Shown here one piece after another: positions 7,038-14,514 of a stretch of 15,461 nt of DNA; position 1 is the first letter of the stretch; every line of letters begins with the position of its first letter. Source of the DNA: Pseudorhodobacter antarcticus (GTDB lineage: Bacteria > Pseudomonadota > Alphaproteobacteria > Rhodobacterales > Rhodobacteraceae); contig CAMAQR010000075.1 in the NCBI GenBank assembly GCA_945860375.1, positions 1-15,461 of the forward strand, read 5' to 3'. Under the pieces are notes generated by a model, which was not told where the DNA came from, ran no database searches, and worked only from the letters and a program-made list of their open reading frames with translations. A program made the translations under genes and the position numbers.

Positions 7038-8722
7038 CGACCATGACCGGCGGACAAGCGGCTGTTGCGGCGTTGCAGACCGAAAAGGTCGAACATGTGT
7101 TTGGCCTGATCGGCTCGGCCACGATGGAGATGTTCGACGCGCTTTATGATGCCAAGGACATCCAGTTCATCGGGGTTCATGATGAACGCACCGGCACCCA
7201 TATGGCTGACGGCTATGCCCGCGCCTCTGGCCGCGCCGGGGTGATCCTTGCCGGTCAGAACGGGCCGGGGGCGACCAATCTGGTGACGGGCCTTGCGCAG
7301 GCGGCGGCGGCGTTTTCGCCGGTGGTGTCGATTGCGGGCGCGATTTCCTCGGCGCATCTCTACCGCGACGCGTTTCAAGAGGTTGACCAGCAGGCGCTGT
7401 TCAAACCCGTCACCAAGAAGACCTGGACCGCAACCGGCGCCGACCGCGTGCCCGAGATGTTCCGCGAGGCGTTCCGCACCGCCCTGACCCCGCGCCGGGG
7501 CCCAGTGCAATTGAACCTGCCACGCGATGTGTTGTCTGCTTCTGCCGACTTCCCGGCGTTTCAATTGCCCGATGCGTATCGTTCGAAAACGGTGCCGGGG
7601 GGCGCGCAATCTGCCATTGATCGGGCGGCCGGCCTTTTGGCCGGTGCCTCCCGCCCAGTCATTATCGCGGGCGGCGGCATCAAGAATACCGAAGGCCATG
7701 CGCAGGCCTTGGCACTGGCTGAGGCCCTGAATTGCCCTATCGTCACCTCGCCTGGACATGGCGACGCTATTCCCTTTGCCCATCCACTGAACGCCGGGCA
7801 AATGGGGCCGCGCGGAAATGTTGTGGCCTCGGGGCTCGTGCGCGAGGCGGATGTGATCCTGGCCCTTGGCACGCGTATCGGATTCAACGCGACCTTCTAC
7901 ACCTATGACAACATCAACCGGGATGCGAAGATCATCCATGTCGAGTTGGAGCCGACCGCGATCGGCCGCCATTTCCCAGTCGAGATCGGCATTTGGGCCG
8001 ATGCCCCCACGGCGGCCCTGCAACTGGTGGCGGCGCTGAATCTGCTGAAAAACCGGCAACTGGCTGATGCATGGACAACGGCCTTCAAAGCAGAACGCAG
8101 CGCTTTTCTGGCCAAACGCGACGCCGATGCCGTCACCGATACCCCGCTTATCCAACCCTCAGGCCTGTTCAAGACCCTGCGCAATGTGCTGCCCCATGAC
8201 GGTGCTATTACCATGGATGCCGGCACTTTGTGTCTCCAGGCAACCGATGCGATGAACTATTGGCAGGCGAAAAGCCTGTTCACACCGCTGGATTTCGGGC
8301 TGGTCGGGTTTTCCTTTGCCTGTGGGCTGGGGGTGAAGCTGGCACAGCCCGAGCGGCCGGTTATCAGCTTGATGGGCGATGGCGGGTTCGGGATGACGGT
8401 TTCTGAACTCAGCACCGCGGTGGATCACGGCATCAACACCGTGACAATCGTTATGAACAACAAGTGCTGGGGGGCGGAAAAGGCCTATCAGCGCGACTTT
8501 TTCAACGGGCGGTACATCGGGGCCGACGTCAGCAGCCCGCCCTTTGACAAGCTGGCCAAATTGTACGGTGCAGCCGGTTTCCGCGCCGACACTTTGGCCG
8601 GAGTGGCCGAAGCGGTCGAGGCGGCGCTGGCCTGCGGCAAGCCTGCGGTCATCGACGTGGCGGTTGATCCGGCGGCACTCTATTCTTTCCGCCGCGACAG
8701 TTTCAAACACCGTGGAGGCTGA
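7034..8722 (+). CDS. ThDP-dependent enzyme of the acetolactate synthase superfamily, sulfoacetaldehyde acetyltransferase (Xsc)-like
   Basis: The 562-residue protein starts at the ATG overlapping the hydrolase stop; the frame is open further upstream, but that part is antisense-free hydrolase sequence in another register. The three-domain layout is complete: the PYR domain with catalytic glutamate E51 in HDERTGTHMADGYAR, a central domain with VIIAGGGIKN, and the ThDP/Mg-binding motif GDGGFGM at 448-454 with NN at 475-476. Several stretches recall Xsc: FGLIGSATM, AGQNGPGATN, FQEVDQQALF, CWGAEK and SFRRDSFK at the C-terminus. Xsc converts sulfoacetaldehyde and phosphate to acetyl phosphate and sulfite. 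This protein is shorter than the Xsc proteins I recall (about 590 residues) and has no phosphotransacetylase neighbour, so it may be a paralogue acting on another 2-oxo acid or aldehyde. Confidence 0.82.
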   Translation: MTTMTGGQAAVAALQTEKVEHVFGLIGSATMEMFDALYDAKDIQFIGVHDERTGTHMADGYARASGRAGVILAGQNGPGATNLVTGLAQAAAAFSPVVSIAGAISSAHLYRDAFQEVDQQALFKPVTKKTWTATGADRVPEMFREAFRTALTPRRGPVQLNLPRDVLSASADFPAFQLPDAYRSKTVPGGAQSAIDRAAGLLAGASRPVIIAGGGIKNTEGHAQALALAEALNCPIVTSPGHGDAIPFAHPLNAGQMGPRGNVVASGLVREADVILALGTRIGFNATFYTYDNINRDAKIIHVELEPTAIGRHFPVEIGIWADAPTAALQLVAALNLLKNRQLADAWTTAFKAERSAFLAKRDADAVTDTPLIQPSGLFKTLRNVLPHDGAITMDAGTLCLQATDAMNYWQAKSLFTPLDFGLVGFSFACGLGVKLAQPERPVISLMGDGGFGMTVSELSTAVDHGINTVTIVMNNKCWGAEKAYQRDFFNGRYIGADVSSPPFDKLAKLYGAAGFRADTLAGVAEAVEAALACGKPAVIDVAVDPAALYSFRRDSFKHRGG

Positions 8723-8726
8723 TCCA

Positions 8727-9101
8727 ATGACCGACGAGAAATCCTATCCCAATATGGACGCCCAACGCGCCACTGGCGACTGGAACCCGATGTGGGACCT
8801 GCTGAAAGAGCTGGACCCGGATTATCTAGAGGCCTTTCTGGGCTTTCGCGCGGTGCCGCAGCGCAAAGGTCCTCTCGAACAGAAGTACAAAGAAATGATC
8901 TTTATCGCCATCAACGCGGCGACAACCCATCTGCACGGGCCCGGCGTGCGCCGACATATCCAGAATGCCTTAGCGGCCGGCGCCACGAAGGAGGAGATCC
9001 TTGAGGTGATCCAACTGACCACCATCATGGGCATCCATTCGATGACCCTCGCCGCCCCGATCCTGCAGGAAGAGGTCGAGAGGTTCGCGAACGGCGCATG
9101 A
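8727..9101 (+). CDS. Carboxymuconolactone decarboxylase (CMD/AhpD-fold) family protein
   Basis: The 124-residue protein starts four bases after the ThDP enzyme, with GGAGG at 8714-8718 eight bases before the ATG. The CMD core covers about residues 50-110: LEQKYKEMIFIAINAATTHL, then HGPGVRRHIQNALAAGATKE and EEILEVIQL, then a hydrophobic helix TTIMGIHSMTLAAPIL. There is no C-x-x-C pair, so it is not an AhpD-type peroxidase; a histidine-rich THLHGPG loop takes that place. In the protocatechuate pathway a CMD protein (PcaC) decarboxylates a lactone and its partner PcaD is an alpha/beta hydrolase. The same two fold types occur in this operon, which suggests an analogous lactone- or keto-acid-handling step. 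It is the last gene of the operon. The family call is firm and the reaction is unknown. Confidence 0.86.
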   Translation: MTDEKSYPNMDAQRATGDWNPMWDLLKELDPDYLEAFLGFRAVPQRKGPLEQKYKEMIFIAINAATTHLHGPGVRRHIQNALAAGATKEEILEVIQLTTIMGIHSMTLAAPILQEEVERFANGA

Positions 9102-9451
9102 ATGCAGCACGTGGGGTGCAAACCCCAAAGTCCCGAGCAGCAGGTGGACCGTCGGGTACGGTGCAGTTGTTTGTCGCGCTCAAACCTACTGAATTTTCCA
9201 GCGCGATCTTTAGCAAAAGCAAGCTGCGCCTTGCGGCCTCTCTAAGCGATCAGCGTGGCGCACGCCTGCCTAGATCGAGGCGCAAGGCTAACGGTGAAAG
9301 ATCTAACCGGAGGGCGCTTTCCTGGACGACGCTTTGCTCGACCGGATCGGATAAACTTAAGCTCATATTCCCCAAGTAATCCGCTGATTTTGCTATCGTC
9401 AGCATGGAATTTTCAGTATAATTGTGCTGATGACTACTAGGGACGTGTTTT
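9102..9451. other. Intergenic stretch between the operon end and the IS1380-type transposase
   Basis: I find no supportable gene. It contains an imperfect inverted repeat (9228-9240 with 9277-9288). The last part, roughly from 9370, is AT-richer and probably belongs to the left end of the insertion sequence, because a leader of this kind precedes IS1380 transposases. AGGGA at 9439-9443 lies eight bases before the transposase ATG. I could not identify the terminal inverted repeat. No clear rho-independent terminator with a T run follows the CMD-family gene. Confidence 0.4.
9228..9288. repeat. Imperfect inverted repeat with 36-base spacer
   Basis: GCCTTGCGGCCTC (9228-9240) pairs with GAGGCGCAAGGC (9277-9288), 12 pairs with one bulged base. 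It might be a structured element or a remnant end of mobile DNA. It has no U tract, so it is not a normal intrinsic terminator. Confidence 0.3.
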
Positions 9452-10363
9452 ATGGATCACCCAGAGGGTGCGGTCTTGCCGCAGGCAGATCGGGTGGATT
9501 TCGACCCTCGTGTGCGGTTGGAAATTCTCGGCGCCCAGCTCAGTTCGGACGGCGGCCTTCTGGTGATGCCTGAGCTGGCCGCTGCGCTCGGGTTGTCTGG
9601 CCTCGCGTCTGCGGCGTTCTGCGACAACCGCACTGGTAAGAATATTGTTCATCGTGTCGAGGAGCTGTTTCGGCTGTCGGTCTATGGTCGGCTGGCGGGA
9701 TGCGAAGAAGTTAAAGTTGCTGACCTTCTAGCCCTCGATTCAGTCATACGTCAGGTCGTTGACTGCCGTGCTGTCGATGCACAAACGGCCTCGGCCTCTC
9801 AGATGGGTCGGTTCGAGACCGAGACACTGACCCAGTCTGAGAACTGGGCCGCGCTGGCAGACTTGAACGGGCAGTGGATCGACCGGTTTCACGACCACAA
9901 TGGCCTGATGTATATTGTGCTGGACATGGATACTTCGGTCAGCCCAACCCAAGGTGATCCGGAGGGGTCTGCTTGGAACGGGCATTTCTACTGCACCTGT
10001 TACCAACCGCTGTTTTTATTCAACCAGTTTGGCATGCTGGAACGCTGCGCCCTGCGCCATGGCAACGTGCATAGTGCCGATGACTGCCAGGAGGTGCTCT
10101 ATCCACTAATCGACCGTCACGCCAAGCGTGACCTTATGCGGTTCTTGCGCGCCGATGCCGCCAACGCCAGCCCTGCTATCAAAGCGCGGCTTGAAGAGGC
10201 GGACTACTTATACGCCATCCGTCTGCCTAGACCTGTCATAGGCAAACATCATTCAGCCAAGGTTGGCATGCCTGCCTTTGACGCTGACAAGTTCAAGCGC
10301 CTGACGGATGCCAATTGTGCCAACCCCGAAGCAACGGGCTGTCTTGCCGCTAGCTCCCAGTAG
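9452..10363 (+). pseudogene. IS1380-family transposase, truncated and fused to foreign C-terminus
   Basis: Residues 1 to about 259 match the N-terminal two-thirds of IS1380-family DDE transposases: DGGLLVMPELAAALGLS, FCDNRTGKNIVHRVEELFR, SVYGRLAGCEEV, ASASQMGRFETETLT, then the catalytic VLDMDTSVSPTQGDPEGS (D158/D160), FYCTCYQPLFLFNQFG, and the second aspartate D235 in RADAANASP. Homology stops after YAIRLP (residue 259, base 10228). Intact members run to roughly 430-450 residues, so the C-terminal third with the last acidic residue is missing. About 44 unrelated residues follow in the same frame to a TAG at 10361-10363. The protein cannot be an active transposase. This marks an insertion/deletion scar between the two operons. 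No right-hand terminal repeat is visible. Confidence 0.85.
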
Positions 10364-10373
10364 CTGTGATTAG
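10250..10373 (+). pseudogene. Possible C-terminal remnant of an iron-type alcohol dehydrogenase
   Basis: The foreign tail fused to the transposase contains KVGMPAFDADKFKRLTDA and ends CANPEATG. Shifting frame by one at about 10343 gives LPLAPSSCD and a TAG at 10371-10373. The combined pattern (G-h-P, a D-K-h-x-x-L block, then N-P-x-x-T-G and P-L-x-P) resembles the C-terminus of iron-containing alcohol dehydrogenases as I remember them. The shifted stop abuts the ribosome site of the next gene, as a true operon neighbour would. So an upstream gene of the second operon may have been cut by the insertion sequence and then frameshifted. The match is short and unverified. Confidence 0.3.
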
Positions 10374-10385
10374 AGGAAAAAATAA

Positions 10386-11837
10386 ATGACGATGGAAACT
10401 CGGAACCATATCGCCGGCCGCTGGCATGAAGGCGCGAGCACCATTGAAAATCGCAACCCTTCCGACCTTCGCGACGTGATAGGGCATTTTGCGCAGGCTG
10501 ATGTTCAACAGTTGGACGTGGCTATCGCTGCTGCCCGCTTGGCGCAGCCACTGTGGTGGGCTATGGGACTGCAAAAGCGACACGATGTGCTGATGGCCAT
10601 CGGTACTGAACTGATGGCGCGCGCAACTGAGATTGGGGCACTTCTCGCCCGTGAAGAGGGGAAAACCCTGCCCGAAGGCAAGGGTGAGGTTTACCGCGCC
10701 GGTCAGTTTTTCACATACTACGCCGCCGAGGCGTTGCGAGTTATTGGCGACCATGCGCAAAGCTTGCGTCCTGGCGTCGAGATTGACGTGCGCCGCGAAC
10801 CTGTAGGCGTGGTGGCCATCATCAGTCCATGGAACTTTCCCATCGCAACCCCCGCTTGGAAAATCGCGCCTGCGCTGGCTTTCGGCAATGCCTTGGTATG
10901 GAAACCTGCCAATTTGACACCTGCTAGCGCCGTGGCCCTGACCGAGATCATCACGCGGCAAGACATTCCGGCGGGTCTTTTCAACCTTGTGGTCGGGTCG
11001 GGGCGCGATCTGGGGCAAAAGCTGGCCGAACATCGTGGTATTGATGCTTTAAGCTTTACAGGCTCTGTGACTGTCGGGCGGGGTATTGCGGCGGCGGCTA
11101 TGGCGAATTTGACCAAGGTGCAGATGGAAATGGGATCGAAAAACCCGATGCTGATTATGGACGACGCTGATCTTGATCTGGCAGTGGCCCATGCGACTGG
11201 GGCGGCCTTTGGTGGCACGGGACAGAAATGCACAGCGGCCTCGCGGTTGATCGTTCATTCCGCCATTCATGACGCCTTTTTGGACAGGCTGGTGGCCGCG
11301 GCAGGGGCGTTGAAAGTGGGCCATGCACTGGAAGAGGCAACGCAGATTGGCCCCGTAGTGAGCGCCGATCAATTGGCTCAGAACTTGAATTATGTGGCCC
11401 TTGGCTGCGGCGAAGGTGCCGAGTTGGTGTGTGGCGGCACAAGGCTGGATCGCTTAACCGAGGGATATTACATGGCCCCGACTGTCTTTGCCCGCACAAG
11501 GAATGATATGCGCATTAATCGCGAAGAAATGTTCGCGCCCATTACGTGCATCCTCAAAGTCGACAGCTATGCCGAGGCGTTGGCCGTCGCAAACGACAGC
11601 GAGTTTGGCCTGACGGCAGGAATTATGACCCGCAGCCTTGCCCGTGCCAGCCACTTTCGCGCCAATATGCGGGCGGGTTGTGTGATGGTAAACCTGCCCA
11701 CGGCGGGGACGGACTATCATGTGCCATTCGGCGGGCGCGGCGCTTCCAGCTATGGGGCGCGCGAGCAGGGCTCTTACGCGGCAGAGTTTTACACCACAGT
11801 CAAAACTGCCTATGTGGCAGCAGGTGTGCCCGAATGA
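10386..11837 (+). CDS. Aldehyde dehydrogenase, semialdehyde (alpha-ketoglutaric/succinic) type
   Basis: The 483-residue protein starts at an ATG with AGAGGA at 10372-10377, eight bases upstream. It has ISPWNFP at 146-152, SFTGSVTVG from 223, the general base E248 in MEMGSKNP, and the nucleophile C282 in GQKCTAASR. The MGSKNP variant of the usual LGGK, together with the overall pattern (WKIAPALAFGNALVWKPAN and a V-N-L-P-T-A-G-T-D-Y-H-V-P-F-G-G tail), points to the 2,5-dioxovalerate (alpha-ketoglutaric semialdehyde) / succinic semialdehyde dehydrogenase group. Those enzymes end hydroxyproline, pentose and sugar-acid pathways. The gene overlaps the next one by ATGA, so it is coupled to the M19-type hydrolase. 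The substrate assignment is inference from subfamily look. It is the first intact gene after the insertion scar. Confidence 0.9.
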   Translation: MTMETRNHIAGRWHEGASTIENRNPSDLRDVIGHFAQADVQQLDVAIAAARLAQPLWWAMGLQKRHDVLMAIGTELMARATEIGALLAREEGKTLPEGKGEVYRAGQFFTYYAAEALRVIGDHAQSLRPGVEIDVRREPVGVVAIISPWNFPIATPAWKIAPALAFGNALVWKPANLTPASAVALTEIITRQDIPAGLFNLVVGSGRDLGQKLAEHRGIDALSFTGSVTVGRGIAAAAMANLTKVQMEMGSKNPMLIMDDADLDLAVAHATGAAFGGTGQKCTAASRLIVHSAIHDAFLDRLVAAAGALKVGHALEEATQIGPVVSADQLAQNLNYVALGCGEGAELVCGGTRLDRLTEGYYMAPTVFARTRNDMRINREEMFAPITCILKVDSYAEALAVANDSEFGLTAGIMTRSLARASHFRANMRAGCVMVNLPTAGTDYHVPFGGRGASSYGAREQGSYAAEFYTTVKTAYVAAGVPE

Positions 11838-12823
11838 TGCTCAGAATAGACGGCTTACAATATGCCAACTGGTCAGAAAAGGTCTTCCGTCAAATGTGCC
11901 AGGGCAAGGTCAATGCGGTGCATGTCACCATCACCTACCACGAAAACTTTCGTGAAACCGTTCTGAACATCGAAGCTTGGAATCGTTGGTTCGAACGATT
12001 CCCAGACTTGATTTTTCAAGGCCGCAGCGCCGAGGATGTCGATATAGCCCGCACTACCGGACGCACTGCCATCTTCTTTGGCGCACAAAACCCCAGTTGC
12101 ATCGAAGATGACATCGGGCTGGTCGAGGTTTTACACACCCTTGGCCTGCGCTTTATGCAACTGACTTATAACAACCAATCCCTACTCGCCACGGGCTGTT
12201 ACGAGGCAGAGGATGCCGGCCTGACCCGCATGGGCCGCGCCGTTGTGACAGAGATGAACAGAGTGGGCATGGTGGTCGACATGAGCCATTCAGCCGAACG
12301 ATCGACGCTTGAAGCCATCGAACACTCTTCAAGGCCCATCGCTATCACCCATGCCAACCCTGCGACTTGGCACCCAGCACTCCGCAACAAATCTGACACG
12401 GTTTTGCGCGCCTTGGCCACAAGCGGCGGAATCTTAGGTTTCTCACTTTATCCCCACCACCTTAAGGGTGGTCCAGCCTGCACGTTAAAAGACTTCTGCC
12501 AAATGGTGGCCAGAACGGCAGAGGTCCTGGGCACAGGCGCTTTGGCGATAGGCTCTGACCTTTGTCAGGATCAAACCGACAAAGTGTTAGAATGGATGCG
12601 CTCTGGCCGATGGACCAAGGCAGTTCAATATGGCGAGGGCAGTGCGACAGCCCCTGGGTTTCCGCCGATGCCCGCATGGTTCCATGACAACCGCGACTTT
12701 GGTGCTATTGAAGGCGGTTTGCGCGCTGTTGGCCTTTCGGAACAAGACGTCGCAGGGGTCATGGGCGGGAACTGGCTGGACTTTTTCGAGCGCAGCTTTA
12801 AGTATGAAGTTCTAAAAGACTAA
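11834..12823 (+). CDS. Peptidase M19 (membrane/renal dipeptidase) family protein with altered metal site
   Basis: It encodes 329 residues from the ATG overlapping the aldehyde dehydrogenase stop; a second ATG follows immediately. It is clearly of the M19 TIM-barrel family: VVDMSHSAERSTLEAIE (148-164), ITHANP with H173, ALRNKSD, and GSDLCQDQ with D242. H152, H173 and D242 match the conserved second-metal and catalytic ligands. The canonical N-terminal H-x-D is absent (DGLQYANW at 6-13), and the bridging glutamate of E-G-G is replaced by Gln (FFGAQNP, Q85). So the usual binuclear zinc centre cannot form in the standard way. No signal peptide or membrane anchor is visible, so it is probably cytoplasmic. 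It may hydrolyse a cyclic or N-acyl compound, or have another activity. Many close relatives are simply annotated 'membrane dipeptidase'. Confidence 0.85.
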   Translation: MMLRIDGLQYANWSEKVFRQMCQGKVNAVHVTITYHENFRETVLNIEAWNRWFERFPDLIFQGRSAEDVDIARTTGRTAIFFGAQNPSCIEDDIGLVEVLHTLGLRFMQLTYNNQSLLATGCYEAEDAGLTRMGRAVVTEMNRVGMVVDMSHSAERSTLEAIEHSSRPIAITHANPATWHPALRNKSDTVLRALATSGGILGFSLYPHHLKGGPACTLKDFCQMVARTAEVLGTGALAIGSDLCQDQTDKVLEWMRSGRWTKAVQYGEGSATAPGFPPMPAWFHDNRDFGAIEGGLRAVGLSEQDVAGVMGGNWLDFFERSFKYEVLKD

Positions 12824-12834
12824 GGGGATGCCCA

Positions 12835-14514
12835 ATGATCGCAACAAAGCACGCAGAAAGGCCCGACGTATCTGCCTTTCGTCGCCAGCCCGCGCAGGTC
12901 ATGAAGTTGGCCCGGATGGGCACGGCCCATCCCACACGGCTTTCGTTCTTGCGTGTGCTTCTGCGCAGGATGACCGCAGAGGCCTGGACGTTTGATCGCT
13001 CGGTTTGGCAGGTGGATGCCAAAGGCGTGGGCCACGCCGTATATCGGGCTATCGGCCCTGAGCGTACCTATAGCCTTGTAGCTTTCGCCCATGATCTGCC
13101 AGATCATCTGCGTTCGGATCGGGTGATCGCAACGGCTTGGGATGCAACATTCGCACTCTTCGATGGTACGCCCGATGCGGCAGATCTTGATCGCCTTGCA
13201 GCCAACGTGCCGCTGCAAGAGGCTGGCCGCGTTTCCTCCAAAGAACTGACGCTCAGCCGCGCTAATCGTTCCGTTCGGCTCTTTGGCCATGTTGTAGACT
13301 GTCTTTCCGCAGGCCTGCAGCCCGACTTGGCTGAGATCGAGGCGGTGGGATACCTGATGCGCACGACAGCCGTGTATGGCTCTGGCAAGTTCGGGGCCGC
13401 GGACCGGACAGTGATAAAAGATCGCCATGAACTATCGGGACCGTTTTGTGCCGAAATGCTGACGGTCTGGCTGATCCGTACCTTTACAGTCGATTTGGTG
13501 GAACACATGGCGTGCGTTAAGGGTAACCGCCAGGCTGTGCTTTTAGACCAAGGTCTGCGCCTTCGACTTGGGGTCGGCAATTCGACCGGGCTCGGCATGG
13601 CACCCTTTGTCGTCCGCCACCCAAGGTTGTTGAACAACTGGGTCTGGGCCCGCGAAGAGGCCTTGGCCCGCGTGCGCTCGCAAGAACAAGCCTCGCATGA
13701 GGCGGTTGTGGGGCTGCGCCTTGCCCTGACGGCGGCGGTGGAAAATGCGCGCATTTGGCGTTCGGACCACTCTGTGCAGGTGGCAAAACTCTCGGACCTT
13801 CGCAATGATCTGACCAAGATCGAGATGGCGCTGGAGCGGTTTCCGCAGGGTGACAGACCGTGGAACGCGCTCTGGCTTTGGGCAGACGCGATGCTGACAT
13901 TGGAAGGCCAGGAGGCGTTGGTGGCGCTTATGCTGGAACCACATGGCGATTTGATTGACGATTTAGCAGAGACGATGAGCGCTGATGAAGCGACCGGCTT
14001 TGCCGTAAACGGCAGTGTCAAGGTAGCAGACTTTCTCGCTGATCTTGCTTCGCGTTATGCTTGGGCGCTGGGGCGGGACTACTCTGATCCAGACGATACG
14101 GCGCGTTTTTGGTATGTGTCGGAAGAAAAACTGGAACCGCGGATTGGCGACAGGCGGATCGATGAGGGTGCCGAGCGCGAACAGCCCTTAGGCATCGCCC
14201 AACTGGCTGCTGATCTAGCCCGTGATCTAACGCTCTGGCCAGGAGATGACGCCCTTGCCAGCTTTCTCTTGGTTCATCCTGAACACCGACTGATGGCGCG
14301 GCGCGTGCAGCAAAGCGCCCAATCCCCTTATGCCGAGATCCAAGACAATCTCTTGGCCGCTGACATACTGCCAATCGACATTTTGCGCAGCAAACTGGCC
14401 TTCTTTGGCGCCAGCCATTTTGATCCACGCTCTGACAAATGGTTGCGCATCAGCTTGTTTAAAGGTGAACCCTTTCCCCAAGATCTGAATGGGCCGCAGG
14501 CCTCTTGGGCATGA
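12835..14514 (+). CDS. Uncharacterised 559-residue protein
   Basis: I do not recognise a named domain. The start is firm: AAGGGG at 12822-12827 lies seven bases before the ATG, and codon usage is normal throughout. The most striking motif is GVGNSTGLGMAPF (246-258), a glycine-rich stretch followed by VRHPRLLNNWVWAREEAL. It looks like a conserved active-site or phosphate-binding loop. A long amphipathic, probably helical region follows (about 280-320). The C-terminal part contains WLRISLFKGEPFPQDL. No signal peptide or transmembrane segment is evident. The gene begins 11 bases after the M19-type gene and overlaps the DUF3726 gene by ATGA, so all are co-expressed. My recollection is that a similar protein occurs beside DUF3726 and M19-type genes in other Rhodobacterales, but I cannot check this here. 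Confidence 0.85.
   Translation: MIATKHAERPDVSAFRRQPAQVMKLARMGTAHPTRLSFLRVLLRRMTAEAWTFDRSVWQVDAKGVGHAVYRAIGPERTYSLVAFAHDLPDHLRSDRVIATAWDATFALFDGTPDAADLDRLAANVPLQEAGRVSSKELTLSRANRSVRLFGHVVDCLSAGLQPDLAEIEAVGYLMRTTAVYGSGKFGAADRTVIKDRHELSGPFCAEMLTVWLIRTFTVDLVEHMACVKGNRQAVLLDQGLRLRLGVGNSTGLGMAPFVVRHPRLLNNWVWAREEALARVRSQEQASHEAVVGLRLALTAAVENARIWRSDHSVQVAKLSDLRNDLTKIEMALERFPQGDRPWNALWLWADAMLTLEGQEALVALMLEPHGDLIDDLAETMSADEATGFAVNGSVKVADFLADLASRYAWALGRDYSDPDDTARFWYVSEEKLEPRIGDRRIDEGAEREQPLGIAQLAADLARDLTLWPGDDALASFLLVHPEHRLMARRVQQSAQSPYAEIQDNLLAADILPIDILRSKLAFFGASHFDPRSDKWLRISLFKGEPFPQDLNGPQASWA

Noticed and set aside
6767..8155. A 462-codon minus-strand open frame opposite the hydrolase and ThDP genes
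   Set aside because: It is antisense to two well-supported genes, its translation is rich in R, G and H without family motifs, and it exists because GC-rich codons give few stops on the other strand. The minus frames at 6294-7016 and 13104-14021 are rejected for the same reason.
8544..8726. Upstream extension of the CMD-family gene
   Set aside because: It lies within the ThDP gene in another register and has no family likeness. GGAGG at the proper distance supports the ATG at 8727.
9112..9127. TGGGG/CCCCA hairpin 11 bases after the CMD-family stop, as a terminator
   Set aside because: The stem has only five pairs and no T run follows, so it cannot be called an intrinsic terminator.
9098..9379. 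Plus-strand frame of 93 codons after the CMD-family gene
   Set aside because: It has no ribosome site or family likeness and poor codon usage. It overlaps the region that probably holds the IS left end.
11546..11833. Upstream extension of the M19-type gene
   Set aside because: It overlaps aldehyde dehydrogenase coding sequence and reads as out-of-frame, arginine- and cysteine-rich sequence. The overlapping ATG at 11834 is a natural start.
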